Shown here piece by piece: positions 23,813-35,105 of a DNA stretch of 64,000 bases. A program made the position numbers and the translations under genes. Position 1 is the stretch's first letter. Every line of letters begins with the position of its first letter. The notes beneath the pieces were generated by a model. The model was not told the origin of the DNA and made no database searches. It was given only the letters and a program-made list of their open reading frames with translations. Source of the stretch: Gamarada debralockiae (Eukaryota; Ascomycota; Leotiomycetes; Helotiales; Hyphodiscaceae); assembly GCA_002803225.1 (NCBI GenBank), contig NXFV01001158.1:34707-98706 (forward strand). Direction: 5' to 3'.

Positions 23813-24960
23813 CGTGAAGGCGGTCACTGCTCACACAGCAGCGGTGCTGCGGAGGGGTATGTGATAAGCAGTTTCTCGTGTTACAGGTAATCGCAACGTC
23901 GTCTTACTACGGTTATCTATCAGCAAACTCCATCTATGCGGCGCCAGTGACATTCATTCGACAAATTTCAGTGACCGAAGAGGGGTAGAACTAACGGGTA
24001 TGTATAGGAAGTAGAAAACAGAAGACCAGCTCCTGGATATCGGTGATTTCTCAATTTGTAAAGTCGCCTAAACGAATGTCGTCGTCTTTGTCATTGGGGT
24101 GTGAGACGGGAAAACGGCTGCGATAGATTCAATCTGCAAGCCACCCAATCCGAATGCGCTTCGAGGACCGAAAACGTGTGTATCGGTGGACTCTTCAAAC
24201 TTCTTAGAAATCCGGCAAAATTCGTGGGATAGAATCTAATTAAATATCGTCGCTCTTTGAACAATTTCGATGAGATGAGAGAAAGGACGGGTGAGTACAG
24301 ATACTAAAAAGTCTTTTTGAACAATGTGCACGACGTCGACTCAAATTCAAATCAGCGCTTTAGGGCAGGGACTACGTTTTAGAGATAGGTAATCGTCCCA
24401 TCTCCGGGTACAGAGTCAATGCGCTGTTTCTCTTAAGACCCTCTCCGTGACATGGGAAGGATGTTCACGAATAGCGAGTTCGAGACTCCGCCACTGGAAA
24501 GTGTACTCACGTATGTCACCATGGGTATTGACCACGTATTCAGTCGTAATGGTGGAGAGTTAGATGCAATATCGATAAATATATTCGTTCAAATCAATAT
24601 CTCCTTCCTGCATACTATTCGTGCACACTGTACCTGACATCTCAAAAGGGACTCAAGCAGGGCTTGGGTTCAGGGGAGCCTGATTCTCGCTTATGATTAG
24701 ATCAAACCAATCTGATACGGGAGCTTCAGCGACATTCACGTTCCCATGTTTGAGACGTTTCGAACGACAGAAACATCCCTCTGCAAATCTCGGGTCAAGC
24801 TGTCTAATAATTCGAATTCTCCAAGAGAATGATCACCTGATACCGGCACTTCTTGCCATCCCCAGAATTCAACAAGCCTTACCTCTGAGGCTCTGATATT
24901 CAGAGCTGCGTCAAACAGGCAGCGAATCAACAGCTCACGATCTCCACAGCCATACTCAAG
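23813..24960. promoter_or_regulatory. Divergent promoter region: copper ATPase / CSN7
   Basis: 1.15 kb between two divergently transcribed genes. No TATA box or known copper-response element could be assigned with confidence. No coding content is evident. Confidence 0.45.
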
Positions 24961-25873
24961 ATGGAGCAAACAAAAGCCCTCAACGCTCTGGAAGTAAGTT
25001 CCTTACATCATGGCGGCTTTAATTCTTAGTAACCAACGTCTACAGCCTTTCCTCGCACTCACCAAATCCGCCTCCTCCCCCCGCGCCGCCGCCGACCTCA
25101 TCGTCCGCGCAACCTCAGCACCCAACACCTTCATCTTCTCCGAACTCCTCTCCACGCCACAAATCCTCGCCCTCTCCGAAAGTGCCGAATATGCGTCTCA
25201 CCTCTCCCTCCTCAAGATATTCAGCTACGGCACCTACACCGACTACACATCCACCCCTGGTCTCCCTCCCTTGAACGAAGCACAAACGCTCAAGCTGCGC
25301 CAACTTTCTTTCCTCACTTTAGCCAAGAACCCCCCTGATCTGAGCTATGCGAATCTCTTGAAAGCTCTGGGTCTAGAGACTGCGAGGGAGTTGGAGGATT
25401 TGGTGATTTCAGCTATTTATGCGGGCTTGGTATCCGGCACGCTCGATCCGTATAATAAGACCGTCCTCGTATCATCCGTCTCTCCCCTCCGCGATCTCCC
25501 ACCAAACTCTATCCCTTCCATGCTCTCCACCCTGCACGCCTGGTCATCCCGCTGCACCACCACACTCGCAGATCTCGAACGCCAAATCGCATCTGTAAAA
25601 TCCGAGGCTGCGAAGAGACATAAAGAGGAGCAGGAATGGACTACGCATGTTGAGAAGTTGATGGAGGGCAAGGCGAGCGATAATGTCAAGAATGAGGAAG
25701 GCGGTGGTGGTAGATGGGGATTGGGGAAGAGAGTGGGTGGTAGTAAGAGAAGTAATGGGGGTTTGATGGGTGATGGGTATGAGGATGATGATATGGATGT
25801 TGATGATGAGGATCTGGAGGATGAGAAGAGGGGTAAGAAGAGAGGATTTGGGGCTTTGAGCTTTGGTAAATGA
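24961..25873 (+). CDS. csn7: COP9 signalosome subunit 7 (CSN7/CsnG), PCI domain
   Basis: Subunit of the COP9 signalosome, the enzyme complex that removes NEDD8 from cullins and, in filamentous fungi, controls light-dependent development. Exons: 24961-24993 (MEQTKALNALE) and 25046-25873; 286 aa. The PCI domain covers about residues 35-175: an alpha-helical part, then the winged helix with LRQLSFLTLAKNPPDLSYANLLKAL and LEDLVISAIYAGLVSGTLD. A coiled coil (ADLERQIASVKSEAAKRHKE) follows, and the tail is Gly-rich and then acidic (DDDMDVDDEDLED), ending in basic residues. Length and order match fungal CSN7. It converges on the Rax1 gene. Confidence 0.93.
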
Positions 25874-26451
25874 GTGGATGTTGGCATGGGCATGGGCATG
25901 GGCATGGTTTTCAGATGGAGCAATGTGAAAAGATCATAGGGATGCATCTACTGGGCGTTCAGAGGTCATGGATGGCTTCACGATGGCATAGGGAGAGCGT
26001 ACCGCATTAATTGCAATACAAGAAGACTCCAGTCGCTGAGATACAATGAGGCTTTCTCACTTCCAAAGACTCACTCTAAATGCAAAACAATCTTCTCCAA
26101 TTCCGAATCGCTGGTCGCAATTGAATGATTGATAGACACATTTTCCAGAGCCATGCTAGTGGTTGTAAATCGTTTACAGTCTGAGCGTTTTAGGATCTTA
26201 TGTTCCAATTAGTCCTATAGCAAAGCAAGGGTATTTCATTAACTACAAGATATTCTCTCTCTCAAGAATCAAAGAAAAGTTCATGAAGCATCAAGGCCCA
26301 AATTGGAGTCCAAATCATTTCCACACAAAACGCCATTATGATGTCTCCCTTTCCTCCAGAGCCATAAATGTACACATGATCCGAATGATTTACCATTAAC
26401 ACCAGCCCCAAACCCAGCCCCAGAGTGCTCTTTTAGTAGGCCGTCATATTC
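25874..26451. other. Convergent intergenic region CSN7 / Rax1
   Basis: 3' flanks of two tail-to-tail genes. Apart from the hexamer repeat I see nothing in it. Confidence 0.5.
25883..25906. repeat. GGCATG hexamer, four perfect copies
   Basis: Simple tandem repeat starting 10 bp after the CSN7 stop codon, presumably in the 3' UTR. Confidence 0.9.
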
Positions 26452-27645
26452 TTACAATCTCTTTCCAGGTACAAAGACAAAGAGAATTACCAGTGCTGCA
26501 TCGACCAAGACCGTGACCCCCAGGACCGTCAGAGCACGCTTGTTGAGCAGCTTGCGGACATATGGCTCTCGAATGCGTGAGAAGCTCATGAACGTGTACT
26601 CACTGAAGCCGGCGAGAGCTAGGATGGGGTCGAGTGCATATTGGTGGGAACAAAGGGTGTAGACACCAATTGTGAATGGGAGGATAAGCTGCAGTGATGA
26701 ATATTAGCAACTATTCAATCCCAGTCTTCGATTAGGAATACATACCCAAACGCGGATGTGGCGAGGATAGTCGAGGAAGATGAGAATAAAAGCAACCCAG
26801 AAAGCTGCAAACAGGGAGAGCAAGCCAAGGACCAATCTCATCATCATGGAAGGTGGGACAAGATTTCCGAGAGCCTTCATGCGTAGGAATCCAGGGAAAG
26901 CATCACGCTCCATAGCTTGGAAGACATAGTCCTTTGCGGCATCGAAAACTTCAGGGTCGTCTCGGCCGCGTTCCTCAATAGAGACAGTAATTTCGTGGGT
27001 GATGGCGTGGGGAAGGATGATTTCGCGTTCGGCGCCAGGGAGGAGGAAGGTGTAGAGGATCTTCTCCGCAGAAGCTCTGATATCGGCTCTGGCAACAGTG
27101 TGTGCTGGAGAGTTTGAGTCGGAGGTCAATTCGAGAGGGCTGCTCATGAAGCTTGGGCGAGGCGCTCGTTCATTCGATTGGGTTTGGCGCATGTTTGAAT
27201 GGTGAGAACCGACACTGCCAGAGGGAGAGTGACCGGTATTTCCACCATTGGCTGCCTCTTCACGAAGAAACGCAGACATCTGTGCATCTTGGCTCTTCTC
27301 CTTCTCCGAATTGAACATGGACGGTCCAGCTGGTGGATGATTCATATCGCCCAATCCCTCCGGAATCGCTGAAGACCGCTTGGAGCCTGACTTTTCACCC
27401 TCGGGAGTTCCAATCATCACTGATCGTCGAAGTTCGCGAACATAATGGCGGCATAGAGACATGTGTTGAGCAACATCGAGCCAAAAGTCCAAATAGTCGA
27501 CTGATCTCTGCTGGTCGCGCATGTAGATGTAGAAGGAGAACAAATCGACGGGTGAGAGCGTTCTCCTGCTCAAGACCTCAAAGAGCGTAGGTAGCCTGTT
27601 CCGATTCATGTCGGGCTGAGGAGAAGGACTTGCGTTGGCGGCCAT
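26452..27645 (-). CDS. rax1: Rax1-like protein: RGS domain plus C-terminal membrane helices
   Basis: Membrane cell-polarity protein; in budding yeast Rax1 marks bud sites together with Rax2. Exons: 27645-26746 and 26688-26452; 378 aa, junction at VW/LILPF. The RGS fold begins LPTLFEVLSRRTLSPVDLFSFYIYM and YLDFWLDVAQHMSLC, is interrupted by a long Ser-rich insert (about 85-170) and resumes at ADIRASAEKILYTFLLPGAEREI and AMERDAFPGFLRMKAL. Three membrane helices follow: LVLGLLSLFAAFWVAFILIF, LILPFTIGVYTL and VLGVTVLVDAALVILFVFV. The split RGS domain with a C-terminal transmembrane block is the Rax1 family layout. It is divergent from the RPL31 gene (about 420 bp apart). Confidence 0.9.
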
Positions 27646-28002
27646 TTTGACGATTGTAGGGAGAGCGGTTTTGAATCATTCACGTCGTGTGAGAGATTGT
27701 ATTCGGAGGTTGATTCGCTGTCCTCAGTGCCCAGCTCTGAGGCCTAAGTGAATCGCTCAGTGCGATTTGAGTGATTGGGTTTCAAGATGTCGTTGCCAAT
27801 TCTCGGCTTCATTTCGACTTTCAGAGCCAGGCGACTAGCTTGTGGCCATGCAATTAAGGCACAAACTGTTCTTTCCTTTTCCAGGTTTGACACTAATCAA
27901 AAAACGGATAGTTTAGCGACCACACAAACAATTCTCAAATTCCATCTTCAAATTTTGGAATCAACGACAAGACATTTCACGACAAGTCGCGACACAACTC
28001 CA

Positions 28003-28066
28003 GTATGTCTATTACTCTGCAGCGGGCCAATAATTGAATTTGAATCCATAAATCTGACTCTACTAG
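28003..28066 (+). other. Predicted 5' UTR intron of the RPL31 gene
   Basis: GTATGT donor at 28003, a CTGAC branch-like site and a TACTAG acceptor ending 2 bp before the ATG. Introns at or near the start are common in fungal ribosomal protein genes. This is an inference from consensus only. Confidence 0.6.
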
Positions 28067-28068
28067 AA

Positions 28069-28585
28069 ATGTCGACTAAGACAAAGAAGCCCGCCGGCAA
28101 GGCCACCCGATCCGCCATCGCTGATGTCGTTGCGCGCGAGTACACAATCCACCTTCACAAGAGAGTACGTCGAATCCAAGAAGCATAGATATTGGGGAAT
28201 GGAAGGCTGATCAAATACCTAGCTCCACGGCGTCACATTCAAGAAGCGGGCACCTCGAGCAATCAAGGAGATCAAGGCGTTCGCAACAAAGTCAATGGTA
28301 CGAAACCCTCGAATACGATACCCCGAGAGCACACAAACAGGCAGGAGGATTTGGAGCTGACATTGGACAACTATTTAGGGCACATCTGATGTTCGTCTCG
28401 ATCCCCAATTGAACAAGAAGGTCTGGGAGGCTGGTATCAAGGGTGTTCCGTTCAGACTCCGAGTCCGAATCTCGAGAAAGCGTAACGACGAAGAGGGTGC
28501 GAAGGAGAAGTTGTACAGCTACGTTCAGGCGGTGAATGTTAAGAATCCTAAGGGCCTCCAGACAGCTGTTGTTGAGGACGCATAA
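28069..28585 (+). CDS. rpl31: 60S ribosomal protein L31 (eL31)
   Basis: Large-subunit ribosomal protein near the peptide exit tunnel. Exons: 28069-28164, 28223-28297, 28379-28585; 125 aa, all phase 0. Order of recognisable blocks: MSTKTKKPAGKATRSAIAD, VVAREYTIHLHKR, then LHGVTFKKRAPRAIKEIKAF, and after the second intron GTSDVRLDPQLNKKVWEAGI and VPFRLRVRISRKRNDEE. These are diagnostic of eL31. The length fits (113-125 aa in eukaryotes). A predicted 5' UTR intron ends just before the ATG. No lesion seen. Confidence 0.97.
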
Positions 28586-29318
28586 ATGGTTGATCTTCAT
28601 GGCATGGTTTGGGTTTGGGAGTTGCATTCTCTTTGCTGGCTAGCTTATGAATGAAAAGGTCTACCCTGCATACCGGATTCAACTTGGCTACCAGTATGTG
28701 GTGTAAAGAGTGTTGTGAGGTCCAAATGCTTGGAGCTGGTGCGAATGCGAATTTGTGATGAACGGAAATAACAAGATGGCAGTGGAAAGGGTGCAGGCCA
28801 GACAGTCTTGAGATAATCCGCTTTTGGAATAGCACCATACCACTTTCTCCACCAGCTACGAAATCTGGACACTGGTAATGGTCGTGTTCGTGGGCTGTTA
28901 GTAACAGCGCCAACTCTGCATGTCAGAGCCATGGTCACTATTGTCACGCTGGGACTCTGTTGCCATGAGAAATGGGTATTTCTTCCAAGTCATTTCCAGT
29001 CACTTTTGCCCTCCCTGGATTCTCCTGCCACAAAGAATGCTCTACTCCTTGAACTTTTTCCTAGCCAGCAAGTCTCGTTGGAAACATCATACATAAGTGC
29101 TCCCCCCCGTTTCTCTTTCCTTCCTTCACGACCGGACAAAGAGAGAAACTATTCAGGGGCTCTTGAACTTTGGTATTAGTGGCTAGGCAGCTGCTGGTCT
29201 CTTAGAGAACTGTGGTATCTCTTGCCCTTCCCCTTCGGCTAATCTCGATTGTGGCTGCCTAAACTAACGCAACGTCTTCAAGATCCACAGGATTACCGGC
29301 ACAGAAACTCTTTCTGCT
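28586..29318. other. Intergenic region downstream of RPL31
   Basis: Boundary between a housekeeping block and a degenerate accessory block. Frames on both strands lack any recognisable feature. Confidence 0.45.
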
Positions 29319-29837
29319 TTGTGGTACAGCCTTTGTGCAAAGAGAAAGTCCCCTTCGAATAAGGGACCTGGACCCACCCTCGAAATCCCGGATCCCTCAG
29401 ACACCAGCATAGAAGGGCAACTGTCAAGGTATCAAATTCAATATGAGAACAAAAGAATGTTGAATAAAAAATTTGCCGAGATCTCTCGACGATTATTTCT
29501 GGCGAATATGGCAGGTCTATATAATCATATAATCAGGAAACGTTGGCTCGAACATATCAAGATTATCTTTTATCTCCTACTGATGGGAAAGAGATGGACC
29601 GGTCTGGGGAAGCGTTCTTTTCAGTTAGCACATGTGCGAAGAATTTTCAGCTTAACGAACGTATGTGCCCTACCTAGAAAACCCTTTCATTTTAAATATC
29701 ATATCTATGAAAATATACCTTCTTACTTACCTTTTCTTTGGATTTTAGAGGATATTCCTTCTTTGGTGCGAGATCCTCGTCAGCTAGAAGAACAACAAAA
29801 GTTGGCGGTGCCCCTTAATCTCATCGCAGAACACTAG
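29319..29837 (+). CDS. Hypothetical protein, possibly a gene fragment
   Basis: Open frame of 172 codons with no family I recognise. The start is uncertain because the frame opens with a non-ATG codon; the first ATG, at about 29442, would leave some 130 residues. It is basic, with helix-prone stretches (KKFAEISRRLFLANMAGLYNH; FYLLLMGKRW) and a Pro/aromatic C-terminal part. The DNA is more A/T-rich than the nearby housekeeping genes. Its neighbour downstream is NTPase debris, so it may be the N-terminal remnant of the same old gene. Treat as hypothetical; expression is doubtful. Confidence 0.3.
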   Translation: MWYSLCAKRKSPSNKGPGPTLEIPDPSDTSIEGQLSRYQIQYENKRMLNKKFAEISRRLFLANMAGLYNHIIRKRWLEHIKIIFYLLLMGKRWTGLGKRSFQLAHVRRIFSLTNVCALPRKPFHFKYHIYENIPSYLPFLWILEDIPSLVRDPRQLEEQQKLAVPLNLIAEH

Positions 29838-30189
29838 GACAACCATAATACCAGAAACTAGAAAGGAATAACACTACATTGCAACAGAATTGCAGTCTTT
29901 AATCTGTGGACTAAATCACACGTTTCAGAAACCGTCATTGGTAGATTCTACGACCTTCCTCGCCGATATGTATATGAGCAGCCAAGTCCTTAGTCGCTTA
30001 CGAAGTTGGTGAAACAATCCAAACGCAGAGCTACTCTGGATTCAAGAGTCAATCGATCTCAACAGCCAAGCTTCTACGATCAAGGGAATCTTAGCCCTGA
30101 CCAGAAAGCCAATATACCTGTGGCATCATGCTCTTGTAGTCGTGGATTTGATATAAGGAACTGCGATATTGACTGCACTGCGCTTAGCT

Positions 30190-30637
30190 AAATGATGCTA
30201 TCATTAATCCTGCAACTTGTGCAAGATTTGCCATTCGAGTTCCAAAGTCTCGCAGGCTTCAGCGTTGCACGTTTCTAGAAGCTAGACGAAGCCATGAATC
30301 TGTTCAAGAGACTTTAAGTCTTATCAATGATCTTCTACAAGTTGGAGATCTACCATTGATAGTTGTGATTGATGGACTGTAGATACTAGATCAGGTGGAA
30401 GATCAACATCTCCAAAGCGGTTTGCGAGCTCTTTTGAATACGCTACAGCAACCGCACAATGGCCTTGCTAGCGGATGGCCAATTAAAACACTGCTCATCA
30501 CCCCTGGACAGACAAGGTTCTTAGTAGCTGAGGTTAAGCCAGCTAGTCGATGTGAAGCCTTGCAACCCAGTGTTCGCAAAGAAGGGCTTCTCTCATCGCT
30601 TTTTGCCACGGAGCTACTTGCTTACAAGCGGCAATAA
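30190..30637 (+). pseudogene. NTPase (NACHT/STAND-like) remnant
   Basis: In one frame SLILQLVQDLPFEFQSL then stop codons; in a second frame LLQVGDLPLIVVIDGL, a stop, ILDQVEDQHLQSGLRALL and IKTLLITPGQTRFLV. The IVVIDGL string looks like the Walker B strand of a STAND-type NTPase, and the last piece like the following sensor strand. At least three in-frame stops and one frame change. No Walker A is found upstream within the sequence I can align, so family assignment is tentative. Confidence 0.45.
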
Positions 30638-30758
30638 GGCTGTGAGTAGAGTGTGCACATATATGTTTACCCCTTGCTGGGTACGTATCAATGAACATAT
30701 CGTATTAAGCGGATAAGACTCTCGAAACAGAAAATTATGCTGTTTTTAACGCCTCCTA

Positions 30759-33449
30759 TTAGGATTGATCATTTCGATCACCCCGCATATAAGCCCGCTG
30801 TTCTTCAGTCTCATTCCTAATGCTGCGCATATATGCGATAAATCTTTGTCTTCTTGAGACAACCTGTTTCATGTCATCTGCTGTCACTTCTGCAATTTGT
30901 CTTCCTTGGTCCTCGGCGCGATCCTTCGCAAGGGTTATGGCGATCTGCAATGCTGTAGTGACGGTTTAGCAAAGGCGACTACTTGTAAAGGTTGAAAACC
31001 ACCAACCATTGCGAATATCGCGCCCGTTCATATCCATTGATTTGATCGTTTCTTCATCCTCAATGTACCTTTGAGCCTCCCACGATACAGTGACATCCTG
31101 GCTTTCTTTTTTAAGTTTCGTGATAAACTGCACCCATACCTTCTTCTGGGACTCAATATCGAGCTTTTCATATGTGATAGCGACTTGTATCCTGGATAAG
31201 AAAGCGTCGTCAAGATGGCCAACGCGATTTGTTGTCTATAAGTTTCGTTAGATAACCGAGAGGTGATAATAAGGCACGGACGCACTAGAAAGAGCATTCC
31301 ATTATAGTATTCCATGGATCGAAGAAAGACTAGAGGGCGCTTTATATCAACAAATGATTAGACTATATATTCAGGTAAGTACGACATACCAGATACTAAG
31401 CTGTTCCGGCCTAGATCAGCCAGGCTCCGCCTCTCTAGAAAGACGTCAGCCTCATCGATGAGTAGAATGGCTTCCCATCTAGTGGCTAAGGTAAACCAGT
31501 CTGAGAGACGCATTTCCATATTCTCTTCTTCTGTTCCAATATCCGCAACTGTTAAAGACAGTAACGGGCGGCGAGTGTAGTTGGCAACACATTCTAATGG
31601 AGTAAGCACAAATTGACTATAAGCATCTGGGATCATCTCACCGACAGTAAATGTCTTTCCTGTGCCTGGTGGGCCTGAAGGAAAAAATATCAGGAAACAC
31701 GAAATGGAGAGGTGGGTCTCTTTGACTGACCGTGGAGGAGCAGTATTAAGCCTTCTCCCTTCCCGTGGATGAAGTCTGCAAACAATGGTTTTGCTTTTGA
31801 TCTGATATGTTTCCGTGACAAAGCGGTAATAATTTGAAGATCTTCAGGAGGAAGTATCAAATTCTTCATGGCAGAATCTCTGTCTTCTCGGACAAGATGG
31901 CGAGCGTGGTCGAGCTCAAATAGCACTTCGAATAGAATTAACAAAGCCTCCTTTCCTTATAGGCATCCATTTTGGCAATATATACTTACTGCGCTGCTTA
32001 GTTTTCAAGGCATACCCTCTCAAATGGGTTGGGAGCAGGGACTTTTGATGTGGAGTTAATTCCACTGAGGTTGGACCTTGTTTTTTTTGTGAGTCTCTCA
32101 AACACCTCCACTCAGTGATTGAACCATAGCCGTCTTCGCGGTTGCTATGCCCTTCGCTACCCTGGATATCTACATCACCATCATCAACAGACTCATCGGT
32201 CGAGCCGTGTTCACTATCGTCATCGCGGTAGTTATTTTGGGTCTTCCAAAATTCAGGATCGACCACGATTTCGCCGTCATACGGCTTTCGTAAAGATCAG
32301 CAAGCTTATAGCCATTCATGGATATGCCCAGCTTACTCGGTTGGAACCTGTTCGGGAAATTGCATCCCCAGAGTAACTCAAATGCTGAGGGATATTCCGC
32401 ATAATGTCATAGTAGCGGTGGCCTCGGGATTCTAAGCTCTCTCGAGTCTTGCCTGCGCTGTCGTGATATTGGCTTGGGATCAGGTTGAGAGACGTAATCT
32501 TTCTTTCGCCGTCAAATTCATCGAGCTCGAAGGATTTATTCTTACGAACAAATCGCCTTCCATCATGTGCTAGATACCAAGCTTTGACATAGCGAAAACG
32601 AGGACGTAGAGGAGGAGCTCCAGGAAGAGCTCCAGGAGGTGGAGGTGGAGGAGGACCACCAAGACGATGTCGAGAGTGAGCTACAGAGTGAACCACAAAA
32701 GCGCGCCACTTTCCATCAATTTCGCTATACGCAGTGCAGCCCGGCTTGTAGAGGAACCAGAGTGCTTCGCTAGTAGCTACTCCCCTCCTGTGTCTTTCTT
32801 CCTCTTGTTGAATAATGCTGATATAGTACGGCTCCAACCAATCAATGAGAATGGTGAGATCATGAACAATTTCTCCATCTGTTAAATCTTTCTTGGGCTT
32901 CTTGATATGGGTATCTCTGAGTTTCTTCCAATCGTGAAAGTAATGCAAGAGTATTGCATACGGATTCGGGACGGAGATGACGTCACCTATCAAATTCTGA
33001 GATGGGTAATACTTGACAACATTCCGGATTGCCTGCAGAAGATGCGAAGAGTGTATCTTTACCTCTCGGACCAATATTGAAGTTGCTTTGAAGTCGTCGC
33101 CTGGTTGACTCTCCCGGCTCTGATTTACCATATCCAGTCTGGACGGCGGGATTGACGATAAAAACCCTGTCTGATGGCCCTCAGTGGATATACCGGTCAT
33201 TGTAATTGATATGCTGATAGCACATCGTGGCTTCTTTTCAGGAGGCCCGTGAATTTGCGTATCTCGGCATGGATCCGCTTCACACACATACTGTCCACCA
33301 ATACCACGGTAAGACCATGCTACTTCATACAAGATATCTACAGCTCTGAAACTCTTTTCTTCCTCATTCTCAGCTGCAGCTTCAATATATTCTTCGCTAT
33401 CTGACGAGTCGCTAGAGCAGACATGTGATGCAGATTCGGTCGGGGCCAT
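30759..33449 (-). CDS. AAA+ ATPase with N-terminal DUF7025-like domain, seven exons
   Basis: Exons: 33449-32337, 32284-31990, 31925-31731, 31674-31390, 31329-31286, 31235-31007, 30952-30759; 784 aa, every junction keeps phase. N-terminal part: an acidic start, then a region resembling DUF7025 (ALWFLYKPGCTAY, RRFVRKNKSFELDEFDGER, GRVMVD-like EIVVDPEF) with an unusual polyproline loop inside ([17 protein letters not shown]). AAA core: Walker A GPPGTGKT near 534, Walker B ILLIDEADVFL near 595, then VFLRSMEYYNGMLFLTTNRV and a conserved Arg (DDAFLSRI) that fits the arginine finger. A C-terminal helical lid follows (ALQIAITLAKDRA, VTADDMKQVV). This is a fungal-expanded family of unknown substrate. 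It is intact although its left flank is pseudogenic and a MITE lies about 250 bp upstream. Confidence 0.86.
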
Positions 33450-33700
33450 GGATGCTGAGGCGAAAGCAGTTGTTAAGATATGACACCTTATCGAGAGTAG
33501 TTTTGGCTCGTATACGATCAAAGCTATTGAGAACACGGTTTCGGCTAGCCCTTATAGAATCAGATGCAGATTTATAGAGGAGGGTTGGGTTTGAGTTGTC
33601 GCGATTGAGATAATGGTAAGGACCTAGCGCTGCGGGAACGTGCACAATGCGCAGACAAGACAGTTCTTAAGCGAAAATCGCAGCACTGGATATTTTACAA

Positions 33701-34061
33701 GGGTCGGGCTATTTGTACTCACACTCGGTACACCTATCAACCTCGCGCCACCATACTAATTAGTATGAGAACGCGTTAATGTTGCTCTACAATTCGTGGA
33801 CGAAGCTACCGTAGCTGCCGCTGCGACGACAAGGTCACTGATGTTCATACACAAGATGCAGAGTGGGATATGGAGGATTTGGAGGTGTAGATAGCTTATT
33901 TTTTCGATTTGTAAATAGCTTCAGTTTTTCGTCCTATATAGTCCTTGGTTTGCATAGTGACATATACGCCCCTTGCGCGCTCATACTAATTTGTATGAGC
34001 GCGCGAGGTTATTAGGTGTACTCCCGAAAGTGGGGACAGTTGAGTACAAATAGCCCAACCC
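33701..34061. mobile_element. 361-bp MITE with 20-bp TIRs and TACAA target duplication
   Basis: The left end starts GGGTCGGGCTATTTGTACTC; the right end is its reverse complement with one mismatch (T for C at base 5). Both ends are flanked by the pentamer TACAA as a direct repeat. There is no coding capacity. Inside are further inverted segments built on CATACTAAT/ATTAGTATG. It sits upstream of the AAA+ gene start. The superfamily is uncertain: a 5-bp duplication does not fit Tc1/mariner (TA) or hAT (8 bp) cleanly. Confidence 0.85.
33975..34004. repeat. Perfect 12-bp-arm palindrome inside the MITE
   Basis: Arms GCGCGCTCATAC and GTATGAGCGCGC around a 6-base TAATTT centre. In RNA or single-stranded DNA this would form a strong hairpin. 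Confidence 0.9.
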
Positions 34062-35105
34062 TACAACAATTGCAACAGGCATCTATCTAGCTAGTGTGAA
34101 ATCACTTGAACAACGGACAGACTTCTACTCTGTCGTATCATTCTAAAATCATAAACTTCAGTGACTTCTAGAATTTGGCATTATTTTTGCTTTTGCATTC
34201 GTTCATTGCTTTCCTCATTTTATTCTTGTCGAACGTCCAGCTAGGTTGCTCATGGATAAGCATGTTTTTCCACCGAGGACGACCGGCATGATGTTGCCAC
34301 GATCTTACTGTTCTAATCCTACACTGGCGGTCGACTAGTGGAGTTCGTTCATTCCTCGAAGGGCAAAGCCAGCGAAGACCCACTTGGGGAAGCAGAAGGT
34401 ACCAACCAGAATGGACGACCCCGGAGGAAGGATATAAAGATAACGACAAGGCAGCGACAGTACAACGATGATGGCGACACCGGTGATGATTCTGAGTATG
34501 ACAACGACGACCTCTTCGACTGTGACAACGATGACGAAAAAACCGCTAACAAGGATGACCTCGTCAAGCGTGCATTCAAAACGCCAACACCACTCATCAT
34601 CAAGACTCCACCCTGGAAGTTTGGTGATTGACTTGAGCAGCACCACCAGAGTAGGAAGAAGTTAAGATCAGTAATATATTGTTTTAGTGACTCAAGGGGC
34701 ACTACAGTAGTTCAGATTCCTCGTGATAGCATGCCAGATGCCCGAGCCAAGGTCAGAATCACTCATTTGGATTGAGCGAATAGGCTTCTAGCCACTCAAG
34801 CCAAGATCTAGATCATTGGGCAGTCATGAATGATTGGAAACATCAGACGACGATAGTTGGATAAACCCTGTCACATCGGATCAAAAATATCTGGATCAAT
34901 ACCTGAAATTCCTATTCAAGAACCACTCAGTCTTTCCATGCATGGACTAACAATAACGTCCCGTTCATCGTCCATATACTCCCCCGCTGCCGTGACAATG
35001 CTGCAAGAAAGACCGTCGAGACAATGAAAGCATCCATCCACTCCTGATTATGCACATTCTTGGTAACCATTGTGACGCCTTAACCCATTATCGTATGCTC
35101 GTCCC
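34062..35105. other. Intergenic region right of the MITE
   Basis: About 1.04 kb. The only longer frame is 34338-34631 (+), 97 codons, very acidic (DDDGDTGDDSEYDNDD) with no known motif and an opposite-strand open frame over the same bases; I do not support it as a gene. Confidence 0.4.

Noticed and set aside
25417..25947. A 176-codon minus-strand frame opposite CSN7
   Set aside because: Antisense of the acidic and Gly-rich CSN7 tail plus the hexamer repeat; low-complexity artefact.
34338..34631. Acidic 97-codon frame right of the MITE
   Set aside because: Simple acidic composition, an open frame on the other strand over the same bases, and no splice or family evidence.
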